Shown: positions 36,027-44,547 of the stretch, one piece after another
Layout: every line of letters begins with the position of its first letter
Position numbering within the stretch: the first letter of the stretch is position 1
Source: Xylanibacter brevis ATCC 19188
Lineage (GTDB): Bacteria > Bacteroidota > Bacteroidia > Bacteroidales > Bacteroidaceae
Direction of reading: 5' to 3'
Length of the DNA: 64,000 nucleotides
NCBI RefSeq assembly: GCF_000621725.1
Contig: NZ_JHXM01000002.1
Location: forward strand, 186,001-250,000
Program-made: the position numbers and the translations under genes
Notes under the pieces: generated by a model
Database searches by the model: none
What the model saw: the letters and a program-made list of their open reading frames with translations, nothing else
Told to the model about the DNA's origin: nothing

Positions 36027-36125
36027 CTAGACTCTAGAACTGCACATTCTAAAGTCTAGATTCCTCCTTCCTAAAGTCTAGAATTCACTCATCTAGACTC
36101 TAGAAATGACAATTCTAAAGTCTAG
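36027..36125. repeat. Tandem inverted repeats with core CTAGACTCTAGAA
   Basis: Forward copies lie at 36027-36039 and 36093-36105 (66 bases apart). Reverse-type copies TTCTAAAGTCTAG lie at 36047-36059 and 36113-36125, and a partial one (CTAAAGTCTAGAA) at 36071-36083. Each forward/reverse pair folds into a 13-bp stem with one mismatch and a 7-base loop. Confidence 0.85.
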
Positions 36126-36159
36126 GTCGATAGTAAGAGTTAAACTAATGGTTTGTAAT

Positions 36160-36260
36160 ACCCCCTGTTTTTGTCTCTCAAACGGGCAGTGTGAGCTGTC
36201 GATTCGGCCTGAATGAGCCGATGAAAGCCGTATGATGCCACGTTGAGGGGCCTTTTTTTG
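36160..36260 (+). ncRNA. Possible structured RNA with U-rich end (tentative)
   Basis: CCCCT at 36162-36166 can pair with AGGGG at 36246-36250. Between them are two smaller hairpins (CTCTCA with TGTGAG at 36174-36195; TCGGC with GCCGA around 36204-36221). The outer pair is followed by CCTTTTTTT. No good promoter is visible just upstream, so this could be a leader, a terminator remnant or chance. Confidence 0.25.
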
Positions 36261-36281
36261 TGACGTTAAGAAGATGATATG

Positions 36282-36304
36282 TGGATGCCAATTGTCAGCA
36301 TCCA
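36282..36304. other. 7-bp hairpin upstream of the GH76 promoter
   Basis: TGGATGC and GCATCCA form a perfect stem with a 9-base loop, 36 bases upstream of the -33 element. A regulator site is possible. Confidence 0.35.
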
Positions 36305-36340
36305 GCTATAGCCGAATAATCTTAATAGAACAAAAAACAT

Positions 36341-36371
36341 TTGGCATATCAGGATTAATTTCGTAATTTTG
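36341..36371 (+). promoter_or_regulatory. Promoter of the GH76 gene
   Basis: TTG (36341-36343) and TAATTTTG (36364-36371) are 20 bases apart, a near-ideal Bacteroidetes promoter. Confidence 0.75.
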
Positions 36372-36389
36372 CGCCTTCAATTTATATAT

Positions 36390-37688
36390 ATGCTAAAAAC
36401 AATGAAACACCTAACATTACTTTTCTTTTGTCTCATGGCGTGGAGCCATGTCAATGCCCAAGTGAGCATTTCCTACAACAACGAAGCACAGTGGAAAACC
36501 TACGACGACTTTAATGCCGTATTCCTTGACACAGATGAGTTCATTTATAAAGCAGACACCAAACAGGCGCGTGCCGACCATCGCGGCAACGGCTATCGCG
36601 ACAACGATGTTTCTGGATGTGCTGCCGCCATCTGGTGCCAGGCCATCTATTACGACATGGTGGTCAATGCCTATAATCGTGCTAAGGCCGAGGGCAACAA
36701 GTCGCGCATGAAGAAATACAAGAAACTGCACGACAAGATCTATAATGGTGAGAAGACGCACTATGTGAACTTCGATTTCGACAACCCCAGCACGAACAAT
36801 GGCTGGTTTGTATATGACGACATCATGTGGTGGACAGGTGCTCTGGCTCGTGCTTACGAGACATTTGGAAAAGCCGAGTATCTGAAATACTCAGAGCAGA
36901 GCTTCTGCCGCGTGTGGTATGGTTCTGAGAAAGTGGGCGACGATGGTTCTTATGCCGATCCTACCCGCTTTGCAGGCAAGGCCGGCGGCGGTATGTTCTG
37001 GGAGTGGCAGCCCATTGACCACGCTCGTCCTCACAAGCCCGGTGACTTCCGTTCGGCTTGCATCAACTTCCCAACAGTGATTGCCGCTTGCCATCTCTAT
37101 CAGTTGGTGCCAGAGGGACGCACACCATCTGCAGAGCCCCGTCCTAAGTATCAGACGAAGGCTTGGTATCTGGAAAAGGCCAAGGAGGTCTATGCATGGG
37201 CCGATGAGGTGCTCGTCGATGCCAACGGCCGTGTGGCTGACGGTATTCATGGTGGTGCACCAGGCTTCAGCGATCACCTCTACAATCAGTCCACCTATAT
37301 CGGTGCCAGCTGCATGCTCTATCAGTTGACTCAAGATGCCAGCTACCTGACAAAGGCACAGCGCGCTGCCGACTATATCATAGATCACATGTGCACCAAA
37401 TCCATTCTCGACTTTGAGAAAGGTTATGAGCAGGGTGTCTATGCAGCCATCTATGCGCAGTATATCAAAATGCTGGTTTATGATTGTGGCTTGGATGACG
37501 TGGCGAAGCAGAAATACCTGTCACACATTCAGATTAATCTGCAGAGTGCATATGCTAATATGGACAAGACTCGTGGCATCCAGATGGGTAACTTCGCAAA
37601 GAAGACCAGCAAGAACGATGTTGTCGAGAGCTATGGTGCCAGTGGTATGCCAGCCCTCATGCTGATGTTCCCTGCAGAGAAGAAATAA
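36390..37688 (+). CDS. GH76-family glycoside hydrolase, putative alpha-1,6-mannanase
   Basis: About 432 residues, exported (signal ending near MAWSHVNAQ). The start is the ATG at 36390 or 36402; the upstream TTG at 36369 lies within the promoter. The protein is an (alpha/alpha)6-type barrel. YDDIMWWTGALARAYE supplies the paired aspartates that are catalytic in GH76, and GGGMFWEWQPIDHAR...SACINFPTVIAACHLYQL is the matching later block. GH76 enzymes hydrolyse alpha-1,6-mannan, for example from yeast cell walls. No mannan locus surrounds it, though a GH92 lies about 23 kb away. It ends before a clear terminator. Confidence 0.75.
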   Translation: MLKTMKHLTLLFFCLMAWSHVNAQVSISYNNEAQWKTYDDFNAVFLDTDEFIYKADTKQARADHRGNGYRDNDVSGCAAAIWCQAIYYDMVVNAYNRAKAEGNKSRMKKYKKLHDKIYNGEKTHYVNFDFDNPSTNNGWFVYDDIMWWTGALARAYETFGKAEYLKYSEQSFCRVWYGSEKVGDDGSYADPTRFAGKAGGGMFWEWQPIDHARPHKPGDFRSACINFPTVIAACHLYQLVPEGRTPSAEPRPKYQTKAWYLEKAKEVYAWADEVLVDANGRVADGIHGGAPGFSDHLYNQSTYIGASCMLYQLTQDASYLTKAQRAADYIIDHMCTKSILDFEKGYEQGVYAAIYAQYIKMLVYDCGLDDVAKQKYLSHIQINLQSAYANMDKTRGIQMGNFAKKTSKNDVVESYGASGMPALMLMFPAEKK

Positions 37689-37720
37689 TCTTATAGCGGT
37701 AAGATACAATCTGTATAAAT

Positions 37721-37758
37721 AAAATGTGGGACGACCTGATGGTTATCCCACTTTTTAT
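37721..37758 (+). terminator. Intrinsic terminator after the GH76 gene
   Basis: GTGGGA (37726-37731) and TCCCAC (37746-37751), with additional inner GACC/GGTT pairs around TGAT and outer A/T pairs, followed by TTTTT. The hflX -7 element begins only a few bases after. Confidence 0.8.
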
Positions 37759-37761
37759 TTA

Positions 37762-37769
37762 TACCTTTG
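37762..37769 (+). promoter_or_regulatory. -7 element of hflX
   Basis: TACCTTTG, exact TAnnTTTG, 27 bases upstream of the start; no clear -33 element, since that space is taken by the preceding terminator. Confidence 0.6.
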
Positions 37770-37796
37770 TACCCGATTATCAGATAATTATATTGA

Positions 37797-39110
37797 ATGA
37801 AGGAATTTGTAATATCAGAAGCTAAGGCCGAGACGGCTGTGCTGGTGGGACTGATAACCCCACAACAAGACGAAGCAAAAACAAAAGAATACCTCGACGA
37901 ACTCGAGTTTCTGGCTGATACGGCTGGCGCCCGCGTGGTGAAACGATTCACGCAGAAAGTGGGCGGACCCAGCAGCGTGACCTATGTGGGTAGCGGTAAG
38001 TTGGACGAGATCAGACAATATATCAAGGCGTGTCAAGATGCCTACGACGACTGGATGGATCAGCAGGAAGAACAGCTGATATCGGCCGAGGATATGGGCG
38101 AGGCACCACAGCCTGTGGGTATGGTGATATTCGATGATGAGCTGAGCGCTAAACAGATACGTAACATCGAGAAGGAACTGCAGGTGAAGATACTGGATCG
38201 CACCTCGCTGATTCTCGACATCTTTGCCATGCGCGCCCAGACGGCCGAGGCAAAGACACAGGTGGAACTGGCACAGCACCGCTACATGCTGCCCCGACTG
38301 CAGCGCTTGTGGACGCACTTAGAGCGCCAGGGTGGTGGCTCTGGCTCGGGTGGCGGAAAAGGTAGTGTGGGACTGCGCGGACCTGGTGAGACACAGTTGG
38401 AGATGGACCGCCGTATCATCCTGCACCGCATCACTCTGCTGAAGCAGCGACTGGCCGAGATTGACAAGCAGAAGACCACACAGCGCAAGAACCGTGGCCG
38501 ACTGATACGTGTGGCACTGGTGGGCTATACCAACGTGGGCAAATCGACGCTGATGAACCTGCTGTCGAAGAGCGACGTCTTTGCCGAGAACAAACTCTTT
38601 GCCACGCTCGACACCACCGTGCGCAAGGTGACCATCGAGAACCTGCCGTTTCTGTTGGCCGACACTGTAGGCTTCATTCGTAAGTTGCCCTCAGACCTGG
38701 TGGAGTCGTTCAAGTCAACACTCGACGAGGTGCGCGAGGCCGACCTTCTGGTGCACGTGGTGGACATCTCGCACCCCGACTTCGAAGACCAGATACGCGT
38801 GGTAGAGCAGACGCTGGGCGAACTGGGCTGCTCGGAGACGCCCTCGATGGTGGTGTTCAACAAGATCGATGCCTATAAGTGGACCCCACAGGAGGAAGAC
38901 GATCTGCGTGAGCCCACCAAGGAGAATATCTCGCTCGACGACCTGAAACGCACCTGGATGGCCAAGATGCAGGGCGACTGCCTCTTTATCTCGGCAAAAC
39001 AGAAGGAGAACATCGACGAACTGAGAAGCGTACTATATAATAAGGTGCGCGAGTTGCATGTGCAGAAATACCCATACAACGACTTCCTGTACAATATTGA
39101 AGAACAGTGA
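37797..39110 (+). CDS. hflX: Ribosome-associated GTPase HflX
   Basis: GTPase that binds the 50S subunit and splits stalled or stress-inactivated ribosomes. The 437-residue protein has the N-terminal HflX domain (VGGPSSVTYVGSGKLDEI; DELSAKQIRNIEKEL; ILDIFAMRAQTAEAKTQVEL), the glycine-rich linker with GLRGPGETQLEMDRR, then the G domain with GYTNVGKSTLMN near residue 242, LADTVGFIRKLP and NKID. Length and order are normal. It lies alone between two terminators. Confidence 0.96.
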   Translation: MKEFVISEAKAETAVLVGLITPQQDEAKTKEYLDELEFLADTAGARVVKRFTQKVGGPSSVTYVGSGKLDEIRQYIKACQDAYDDWMDQQEEQLISAEDMGEAPQPVGMVIFDDELSAKQIRNIEKELQVKILDRTSLILDIFAMRAQTAEAKTQVELAQHRYMLPRLQRLWTHLERQGGGSGSGGGKGSVGLRGPGETQLEMDRRIILHRITLLKQRLAEIDKQKTTQRKNRGRLIRVALVGYTNVGKSTLMNLLSKSDVFAENKLFATLDTTVRKVTIENLPFLLADTVGFIRKLPSDLVESFKSTLDEVREADLLVHVVDISHPDFEDQIRVVEQTLGELGCSETPSMVVFNKIDAYKWTPQEEDDLREPTKENISLDDLKRTWMAKMQGDCLFISAKQKENIDELRSVLYNKVRELHVQKYPYNDFLYNIEEQ

Positions 39111-39134
39111 AAATCGTTAAAGAATGGCAAATTG

Positions 39135-39165
39135 AAAGGCAAAGACGAAAGTTTTTGCCTTTTTT
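39135..39165 (+). terminator. Intrinsic terminator after hflX
   Basis: AAAGGCAAA (39135-39143) pairs with TTTGCCTTT (39154-39162), with the T-run continuing to 39165. Confidence 0.75.
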
Positions 39166-39166
39166 C

Positions 39167-39197
39167 TTGGTCGGTAACGTAATTTTCCATATATTTG
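39167..39197 (+). promoter_or_regulatory. Promoter of gdhA
   Basis: TTG (39167-39169) and TATATTTG (39190-39197) are 20 bases apart, directly after the hflX terminator. Confidence 0.75.
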
Positions 39198-39243
39198 CGG
39201 TGTATAAATAAACAATCTGACAACTTTAAAACTATAACACACT

Positions 39244-40581
39244 ATGGAAGTACAGAAAATTATGCAAGAGTTGGAGCGCAAGCATCCCGGTGAGCTGGAA
39301 TACCTGCAGGCCGTACGCGAAGTGCTCGAATCTATCAAGGATGTATATAACCAGCACCCTGAGTTTGAAAAGGCTAAGATCGTGGAGCGCATCGTGGAGC
39401 CCGAACGCATCACTACATTCCGTGTGCCCTGGGTCGATGACAAGGGTGAGGTGCAGGTGAACATCGGCTATCGCGTGCAGTTCAACAGCGCCATTGGTCC
39501 CTATAAGGGCGGACTGCGTTTCCACCCGTCGGTCAACCTCTCTATTCTGAAGTTCCTGGGCTTCGAGCAGACCTTCAAGAACGCACTGACCACACTGCCC
39601 ATGGGTGGCGGTAAGGGCGGTAGCGACTTTGCTCCCCGTGGCAAGAGCGATGCCGAGATCATGCGCTTCTGTCAGGCCTTTATGACCGAGCTTTACAAGG
39701 TGATTGGTCCCGATATGGACGTGCCCGCCGGCGACATCGGCGTGGGTGGTCGTGAGATTGGCTACCTCTTCGGCATGTATAAGAAACTGACCTCGCAGTT
39801 CCATGGCGCCACCCTGACGGGTAAGGGCATGGAGTGGGGCGGCAGCATCCTGCGCCCTGAGGCTACGGGCTATGGTGCTCTCTACTTCGTTCACCAGATG
39901 ATGGACACCCACGGCATCGATATCAAGGGTAAGACCGTGGCTCTCTCGGGCTTCGGCAACGTGGCTTGGGGTGCTGCCAAGAAGGCTACCGAGCTGGGTG
40001 CCAAGGTGATCACCATCAGTGGACCCGACGGTTATATCTACGACCCCGAGGGTCTGGATGCCGAGAAGATAGAATACATGCTGGAACTGCGTGCATCGGG
40101 CAACGACGTCTGTCAGCCCTACGAGGAGGAATTCCCCGGCTCGAAGTTCTTTGCAGGTAAGAAGCCCTGGGAGCAGAAGGCCGACATCTATCTGCCTTGT
40201 GCCACTCAGAACGAGCTGAACGGCGATGATGCCGACATGATTCTGGCCCAGAAGCCTCTCTGTGTGGCTGAGGTGTCTAACATGGGTTGCACCGCCGAGG
40301 CTGTGAATAAGTTTATTGCTGCCGGTCAGCTGTTTGCCCCCGGTAAGGCTGTGAATGCTGGTGGCGTGGCTACCTCTGGTCTGGAGATGACACAGAACTC
40401 TATGCGCATGTCGTGGACAGCCGAGGAGGTGGATCAGCGTCTGCATCAGATCATGTCGGGCATCCACGAGCAGTGCGTGAAGTACGGTCGCGAGGGCAAC
40501 TATGTGAACTACGTGAAGGGTGCCAACGTGGCAGGCTTTATGAAAGTGGCAAAGGCCATGCTGGCGCAGGGCATCGTATAA
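39244..40581 (+). CDS. gdhA: NADP-type glutamate dehydrogenase
   Basis: Reductive amination of 2-oxoglutarate to glutamate, the main ammonia assimilation enzyme of many Bacteroidales. The 445-residue hexameric-type enzyme has the substrate region GPYKGGLRFHPSVN, the catalytic-lysine block LPMGGGKGGSDFAPRGKSD, DVPAGDIGVGGREIGYLFG, and the Rossmann motif ALSGFGNVAWGAAKKA. The codon use of the gene is strongly biased, consistent with high expression. The 46-base leader after the promoter has no obvious structure. rlpA follows by 11 bases and may be cotranscribed. Confidence 0.95.
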   Translation: MEVQKIMQELERKHPGELEYLQAVREVLESIKDVYNQHPEFEKAKIVERIVEPERITTFRVPWVDDKGEVQVNIGYRVQFNSAIGPYKGGLRFHPSVNLSILKFLGFEQTFKNALTTLPMGGGKGGSDFAPRGKSDAEIMRFCQAFMTELYKVIGPDMDVPAGDIGVGGREIGYLFGMYKKLTSQFHGATLTGKGMEWGGSILRPEATGYGALYFVHQMMDTHGIDIKGKTVALSGFGNVAWGAAKKATELGAKVITISGPDGYIYDPEGLDAEKIEYMLELRASGNDVCQPYEEEFPGSKFFAGKKPWEQKADIYLPCATQNELNGDDADMILAQKPLCVAEVSNMGCTAEAVNKFIAAGQLFAPGKAVNAGGVATSGLEMTQNSMRMSWTAEEVDQRLHQIMSGIHEQCVKYGREGNYVNYVKGANVAGFMKVAKAMLAQGIV

Positions 40582-40592
40582 TTAAAAACTGA

Positions 40593-41084
40593 ATGCAACT
40601 TAGAAAGATAACGATATTTCTAATGTTAGTGGCAATAAGCCTTACTGCTTTGGCGCAGAGCCAGAGCGGTAAGGCTTCTTATTATTCTAAACGAATGACC
40701 GGCACACGAACGGCCAATGGCGAACGACTGCATCACGACAGTATGACGTGTGCCCATAAGAGCTTTAAGTTTGGCACCTTCCTGAAGGTGACCAACACCG
40801 AGACGGGCAAGACGGTGGTGGTGAGGGTGAACGATCGCGGGCCTTACATCCGTGGACGCATCGTTGACTTGAGCTATGGCGCCGCCGCACGACTAGGCAT
40901 CCTGGGCCATGGCACAGCCCATGTGCGTATAGAACAAACCGAACCTGAAAACACCATTTGGTTTGATGTCAACAGGTTCGATTCTAAGGGCAAAAGCCTG
41001 CATTCGCCTTTAGGCCCCTTGCATCTGCCTAAGGCAAAGATCGACTCGACACTGATTGGCCGACCGATGCCCGTGGTCAGATAG
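40593..41084 (+). CDS. RlpA-like septal ring lytic transglycosylase family protein
   Basis: A 163-residue exported protein (signal ends near LTALAQ) made almost entirely of one double-psi beta-barrel: GKASYYSKRMTGTRTANGE, CAHKSFKFGTFLKVTN, VVVRVNDRGPYIRGRIVDLS and AAARLGI. These match RlpA, in which the conserved aspartate and histidine cleave glycan strands lacking stem peptides. There is no SPOR domain and no lipobox, so it may not localise to the septum in the way E. coli RlpA does. It follows gdhA by 11 bases with no functional link. Confidence 0.88.
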   Translation: MQLRKITIFLMLVAISLTALAQSQSGKASYYSKRMTGTRTANGERLHHDSMTCAHKSFKFGTFLKVTNTETGKTVVVRVNDRGPYIRGRIVDLSYGAAARLGILGHGTAHVRIEQTEPENTIWFDVNRFDSKGKSLHSPLGPLHLPKAKIDSTLIGRPMPVVR

Positions 41085-41096
41085 TATTCTCTTTTT

Positions 41097-44000
41097 TTAT
41101 CTCACAATTTTCTTTCCGTTGTAAATATAGAGCCCTTTGGCAGGGGCAGCTATGCGGCGTCCCATGAGGTCGTAGCACACCCCACGGGGTGCTGCAGCCT
41201 GGTGCTCGTGGATGCCATCGATGGTGTTGTTGTCTTGCAGCAGGCGCACGTTGTCGAGGTAGAGCAGCGTGTTGTTGGCTGCGCCGGCGCTGATTGATGA
41301 CTTGTAGCCCATGGAGATGGTGACCTCTTGTGGCGCGGTCAGTTCGAAGTCGAAGCACAGCAGCTGCCATGAGGCGTTAGCAGATGGATAGCGGTAGTTG
41401 GTCTTGGTGCCAATCTTGACACCAGTCATCGAAGTGCAGGTGTTGTTGCCGCTGGTGGTGATGGTGGTACCATTATTGTTGGTCTGGTTCGGACACTCGT
41501 AGCGAGCATCCATTAGCAGACGGAACTTGCCCTTGGGCAGAACGACGGTCTGCGTGATGGCATTGGTACCCGCATCCCATGAGTTGAGCACCGTCAGCAC
41601 ACGGTTGCCACAAGCCGTATCGGCCATGGGGCGCGAACAGCGGGCGGTGTAGTTGCCTACCGAACTGGGGCTGGCGCAATACTGTGTGGTGCTGTAGGGC
41701 ATGGAGTACATGCGACAGAAGTTGGAACCGCCGCTCAGCGCGTTGCCTGCCTTCCAGCCTTTGACGGGCAGGATGTTGGGCCACTTCGCATTGGTGGCTG
41801 CCACGGTGTTGGTGTAGCAGGGGTTATAGACGACACCATTCAGCGTGACGCTGCCATCGGCTTTGCCATAGGTCTCGTCGGTCTCAAAGTTGCCATTCTC
41901 TAGAACGCTCTCCGTGATGTCTTCATAGCCTTGCGTAAGGTCTTCTTTTTCATCGGGAGCAGGAAACGTGGCACCTTCCTCGATCAGAAGGTCGCCTCCC
42001 ACAATTGATGCTTTGACGGTGCCAGAAGTCTTGAAAGTCTTTTCCACAACGCCTTTTTCTGTGATAGCGCGAATGGTGTACTCACATTCGCAGTCCGCCA
42101 TGCTTGTAAAGTAGGCTACGTTGGGATTATCTTTTTCCTGTATGGTTATCAGGCTTGGGTCGTCATAGTAGATCTTCACTACATCAATATGACTATGATT
42201 CTCTTCTAAGGCGAAGCTGTAAAAGTGTGACGGCACCGACAGAACGGGATAGCCCAATGGCGTTTCTATAGCAGACAGTTGGAACTGCTTGTCGCTGGCA
42301 AAGTTGGACAGGATGAAATAACCAGTGCTATCAGGGTCGAAAGCAAAGACGGCGTTCCATCCGTCGGGTGTTGTAATCGGTGTGAGACAGGAAGAGAGCT
42401 GTGAGGTGGTCTTCGCATCGGTGTTTGAGTAATAGACCACGGCACGACGGTCAACCGTCTCGCCGCTCTTCACGCTTCTGCTGGTATTATTGTAGCAGGT
42501 GTAAAGCTTGGCCGTCATCACCGAATTGTTGTTGGCGCGTTCACCAAAAGCCATCTGTCCCTTGCCGCTGGTCACAATGCCTAATTGGTTGTCGATGTTC
42601 ACCCAGGGTGTTGTCATCTTCTTCAGTGTGTTGCCGTCCAGTTCCTGTTCGCCTTCGGCTGTGTAGAAGGTGCGCTTGGTCTTTGTAAACTCATCCATGC
42701 TGATCGCCATGAGTCCGCCTTTCTCGGCAGTGATGGTGACAGGCGCATTGGCACGCACATAGTCCAGATAGATAACGGCATTGCCGGGGGTGGAATAGAT
42801 GGCGAAACGATTGTTTAGTACACCATCGTTGGTGTTCAGCTCGCCGTTCATCACATAGCTGTTGCCACGCAGGTCGTAGATGCCGCTCACCACAGGAGTG
42901 GCATTGGTCTTCTTGCCGCTCACGTCGTACCAGCCCAGGAAGTTACCGGTATTGTTGGCACGGAAAGGCACGATGAGGTTTGACTGTTCCAAAGCAGAGA
43001 CGTGGGGCGCAATATAGCCCGTGTAGCTCTGCAGACCGGTGCTCCACGAGAAGGTGGTGAAACGCTGCGGGCTGGAAGCTCGGACAATGTTTTGTGAGGC
43101 AAAGACCTTCGCCTCGGCATATTCGCGGTTAAAGTCCTCCCAGCGTGTGGGGGTCAGATCGGCTGTAGAAAGAACCTCGTGCATCAGCCAGGTCATCATC
43201 ACGCGGTGAGCCTCAACGCCCATGCGGCGTGCACCTACGTCGGGGCGCAGCAGCCACTGACCGTCGGTGGTGGTCTGCTGGCGTGACTTGATCATCTGGT
43301 AGGCACGGTCTTCGAGCATCAGGGCGTGGGGATCGCGCAGGAAACAGGCATTGGTGGAGTAGGAGGTGATCTGGTCGTAGAGGAACAGGCTCCAGTCGTT
43401 GCCGTTAGGCATGGCCAGTTCGCCGTCGCTCAGGGCCAACCAGTAGAGCACTTCGCTCATCACCTTGTCGTTGTTGTGCATCAGGGCGTTGGTCTGCCAT
43501 TTCTCCTCACCATAGAGTCCCTGCTGGAATAGCTTTAGCGCCAAAGCCGCTTCGCCCAGTTCTTGGATGACCACGTTCTGGTAGGAGGTGTGGAAGTAGT
43601 TATGGTTCTGCAGCGTGTAGTCGTCATACAGGTTCTTGCCTTTATAGAGATCCATCACGCGCTTCTGGTCGTAGTCGGGGTCTATCACGGTTTGGTCGGT
43701 AGCGTCGTCTTTCTGTGAATAGCTGTTGATGGCAAACTCGCGCAGGCGCTGGAACCAGCGGGGGGCCAGCTCATCGTTAGGAAACAGGCCCAGCGTGGCT
43801 GCCAGCACGTCGGCCTCCCAACCGTTCTCCTCGGCTTTGGTGTCGCCATTGTAGCCGGTGGGGATGTTGCGGCCCAACTCATAGTTGCACTCGGCTTTCA
43901 ACAGATTATAGACGTAGCCTTTCTGGTCGTTGGTCAGCTTGTCCCACTGGAAGAAGGCTGAGTAGGCTACAGACATAGCCCATAGCGAACTCTCCCACAC

Positions 44001-44429
44001 GGCATCGCTTGTGGAGACGGACCCCCAGTATTTGTTGCCGGCACACACCTTCAACTTGTTGGCCTTGTGCGTAGAGTAGGCAAACACCAGGCTCTTCATG
44101 GCCATGGTTTCCAGGTCGTCCCACGTCACGTTGGCAGGGAGTGTCACCTGGTCTTTGCCATACTTCACCAGAAAGGCGCAAATCATTGATAGGTCGGCAT
44201 TGGGGCGCACACCGCGCTCGTCGTTGCCCATCGTGTTCTCGCCCTTGAAACAGCCACACACCTCGTTGAGGCTGTTGGGGGCTGCACAGTCCTGGAAGTC
44301 GTTCTTAAGATAAGTTGAAAAGTTAGCCAACATCTGCATCAAGTCGGCCTTCATGGCTTGTTCTGCATTTTGTGCCATAGCATTTAGTGCCACAGCAAGC
44401 CACATGGTTAAGAGCAGTATTTTCTTCAT
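41097..44429 (-). CDS. Large secreted protein of unknown function, predicted alpha-barrel plus beta-sandwich, T9SS-type tail
   Basis: A 1110-residue exported protein (signal MKKILLLTMWLAVALNAMA). Residues ~20-430 are rich in paired helices with aromatic loops (DAVWESSLWAMSVAY, NGWEADVLAATLGLFPND, LQNHNYFHTSYQNV), which looks like an (alpha/alpha) toroid. Residues ~440-820 are beta-rich (FSWSTGLQSYTGYIAP, NNRFAIYSTPGNAVIYLDYV), like the sandwich domains of polysaccharide lyases. A carbohydrate-binding-like module (~850-1075) and a C-terminal sorting tail (GLYIYNGKKIVR) follow. The arrangement suggests a polysaccharide lyase or related glycan enzyme, but I do not recognise a specific family and no catalytic set can be named. 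Confidence 0.6.
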   Translation of the reverse strand: MKKILLLTMWLAVALNAMAQNAEQAMKADLMQMLANFSTYLKNDFQDCAAPNSLNEVCGCFKGENTMGNDERGVRPNADLSMICAFLVKYGKDQVTLPANVTWDDLETMAMKSLVFAYSTHKANKLKVCAGNKYWGSVSTSDAVWESSLWAMSVAYSAFFQWDKLTNDQKGYVYNLLKAECNYELGRNIPTGYNGDTKAEENGWEADVLAATLGLFPNDELAPRWFQRLREFAINSYSQKDDATDQTVIDPDYDQKRVMDLYKGKNLYDDYTLQNHNYFHTSYQNVVIQELGEAALALKLFQQGLYGEEKWQTNALMHNNDKVMSEVLYWLALSDGELAMPNGNDWSLFLYDQITSYSTNACFLRDPHALMLEDRAYQMIKSRQQTTTDGQWLLRPDVGARRMGVEAHRVMMTWLMHEVLSTADLTPTRWEDFNREYAEAKVFASQNIVRASSPQRFTTFSWSTGLQSYTGYIAPHVSALEQSNLIVPFRANNTGNFLGWYDVSGKKTNATPVVSGIYDLRGNSYVMNGELNTNDGVLNNRFAIYSTPGNAVIYLDYVRANAPVTITAEKGGLMAISMDEFTKTKRTFYTAEGEQELDGNTLKKMTTPWVNIDNQLGIVTSGKGQMAFGERANNNSVMTAKLYTCYNNTSRSVKSGETVDRRAVVYYSNTDAKTTSQLSSCLTPITTPDGWNAVFAFDPDSTGYFILSNFASDKQFQLSAIETPLGYPVLSVPSHFYSFALEENHSHIDVVKIYYDDPSLITIQEKDNPNVAYFTSMADCECEYTIRAITEKGVVEKTFKTSGTVKASIVGGDLLIEEGATFPAPDEKEDLTQGYEDITESVLENGNFETDETYGKADGSVTLNGVVYNPCYTNTVAATNAKWPNILPVKGWKAGNALSGGSNFCRMYSMPYSTTQYCASPSSVGNYTARCSRPMADTACGNRVLTVLNSWDAGTNAITQTVVLPKGKFRLLMDARYECPNQTNNNGTTITTSGNNTCTSMTGVKIGTKTNYRYPSANASWQLLCFDFELTAPQEVTISMGYKSSISAGAANNTLLYLDNVRLLQDNNTIDGIHEHQAAAPRGVCYDLMGRRIAAPAKGLYIYNGKKIVR

Positions 44430-44460
44430 TGTTAGTATTTAGTTATTTGTTTTCGGGCTA

Positions 44461-44468
44461 CAAAAATA
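44461..44468 (-). promoter_or_regulatory. -7 element of the 41097-44429 gene
   Basis: Minus strand TATTTTTG, exact TAnnTTTG, 31 bases upstream of the start at 44429. Confidence 0.55.
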
Positions 44469-44505
44469 CAGAATTTTTTTGAAAGAGCGTAAAAGAAGGG
44501 GCGCC

Positions 44506-44539
44506 TTTTGTGTGGTTTTTGAATTTTTTGTTATCTTTG
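44506..44539 (+). promoter_or_regulatory. Promoter of the S8 peptidase gene
   Basis: TTTTG (44506-44510) and TATCTTTG (44532-44539) are 21 bases apart. The ATG at 44548 follows within nine bases, giving an almost leaderless mRNA. Confidence 0.7.
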
Positions 44540-44547
44540 CCGCAGTT

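Larger units (their letters stand above)
35910..36389. other. Longest intergenic region, repeat and hairpin rich
   Basis: This 480-base gap contains no convincing ORF. From left to right it holds a 14-bp inverted repeat at 35940-35970, tandem CTAGACTCTAGAA hairpins at 36027-36125, a possibly structured and U-tailed segment at 36160-36260, a 7-bp hairpin at 36282-36304, and the GH76 promoter at 36341-36371. Confidence 0.8.

Noticed and set aside
36027..36125. CRISPR array
   Set aside because: Repeat cores are only 13 bases, in both orientations, with irregular 7-53 base gaps and no cas genes nearby; hairpin repeats fit better.
44479..44547. N-terminal extension of the S8 protease
   Set aside because: It begins upstream of the -33 element; the signal peptide starts after the promoter at 44548.
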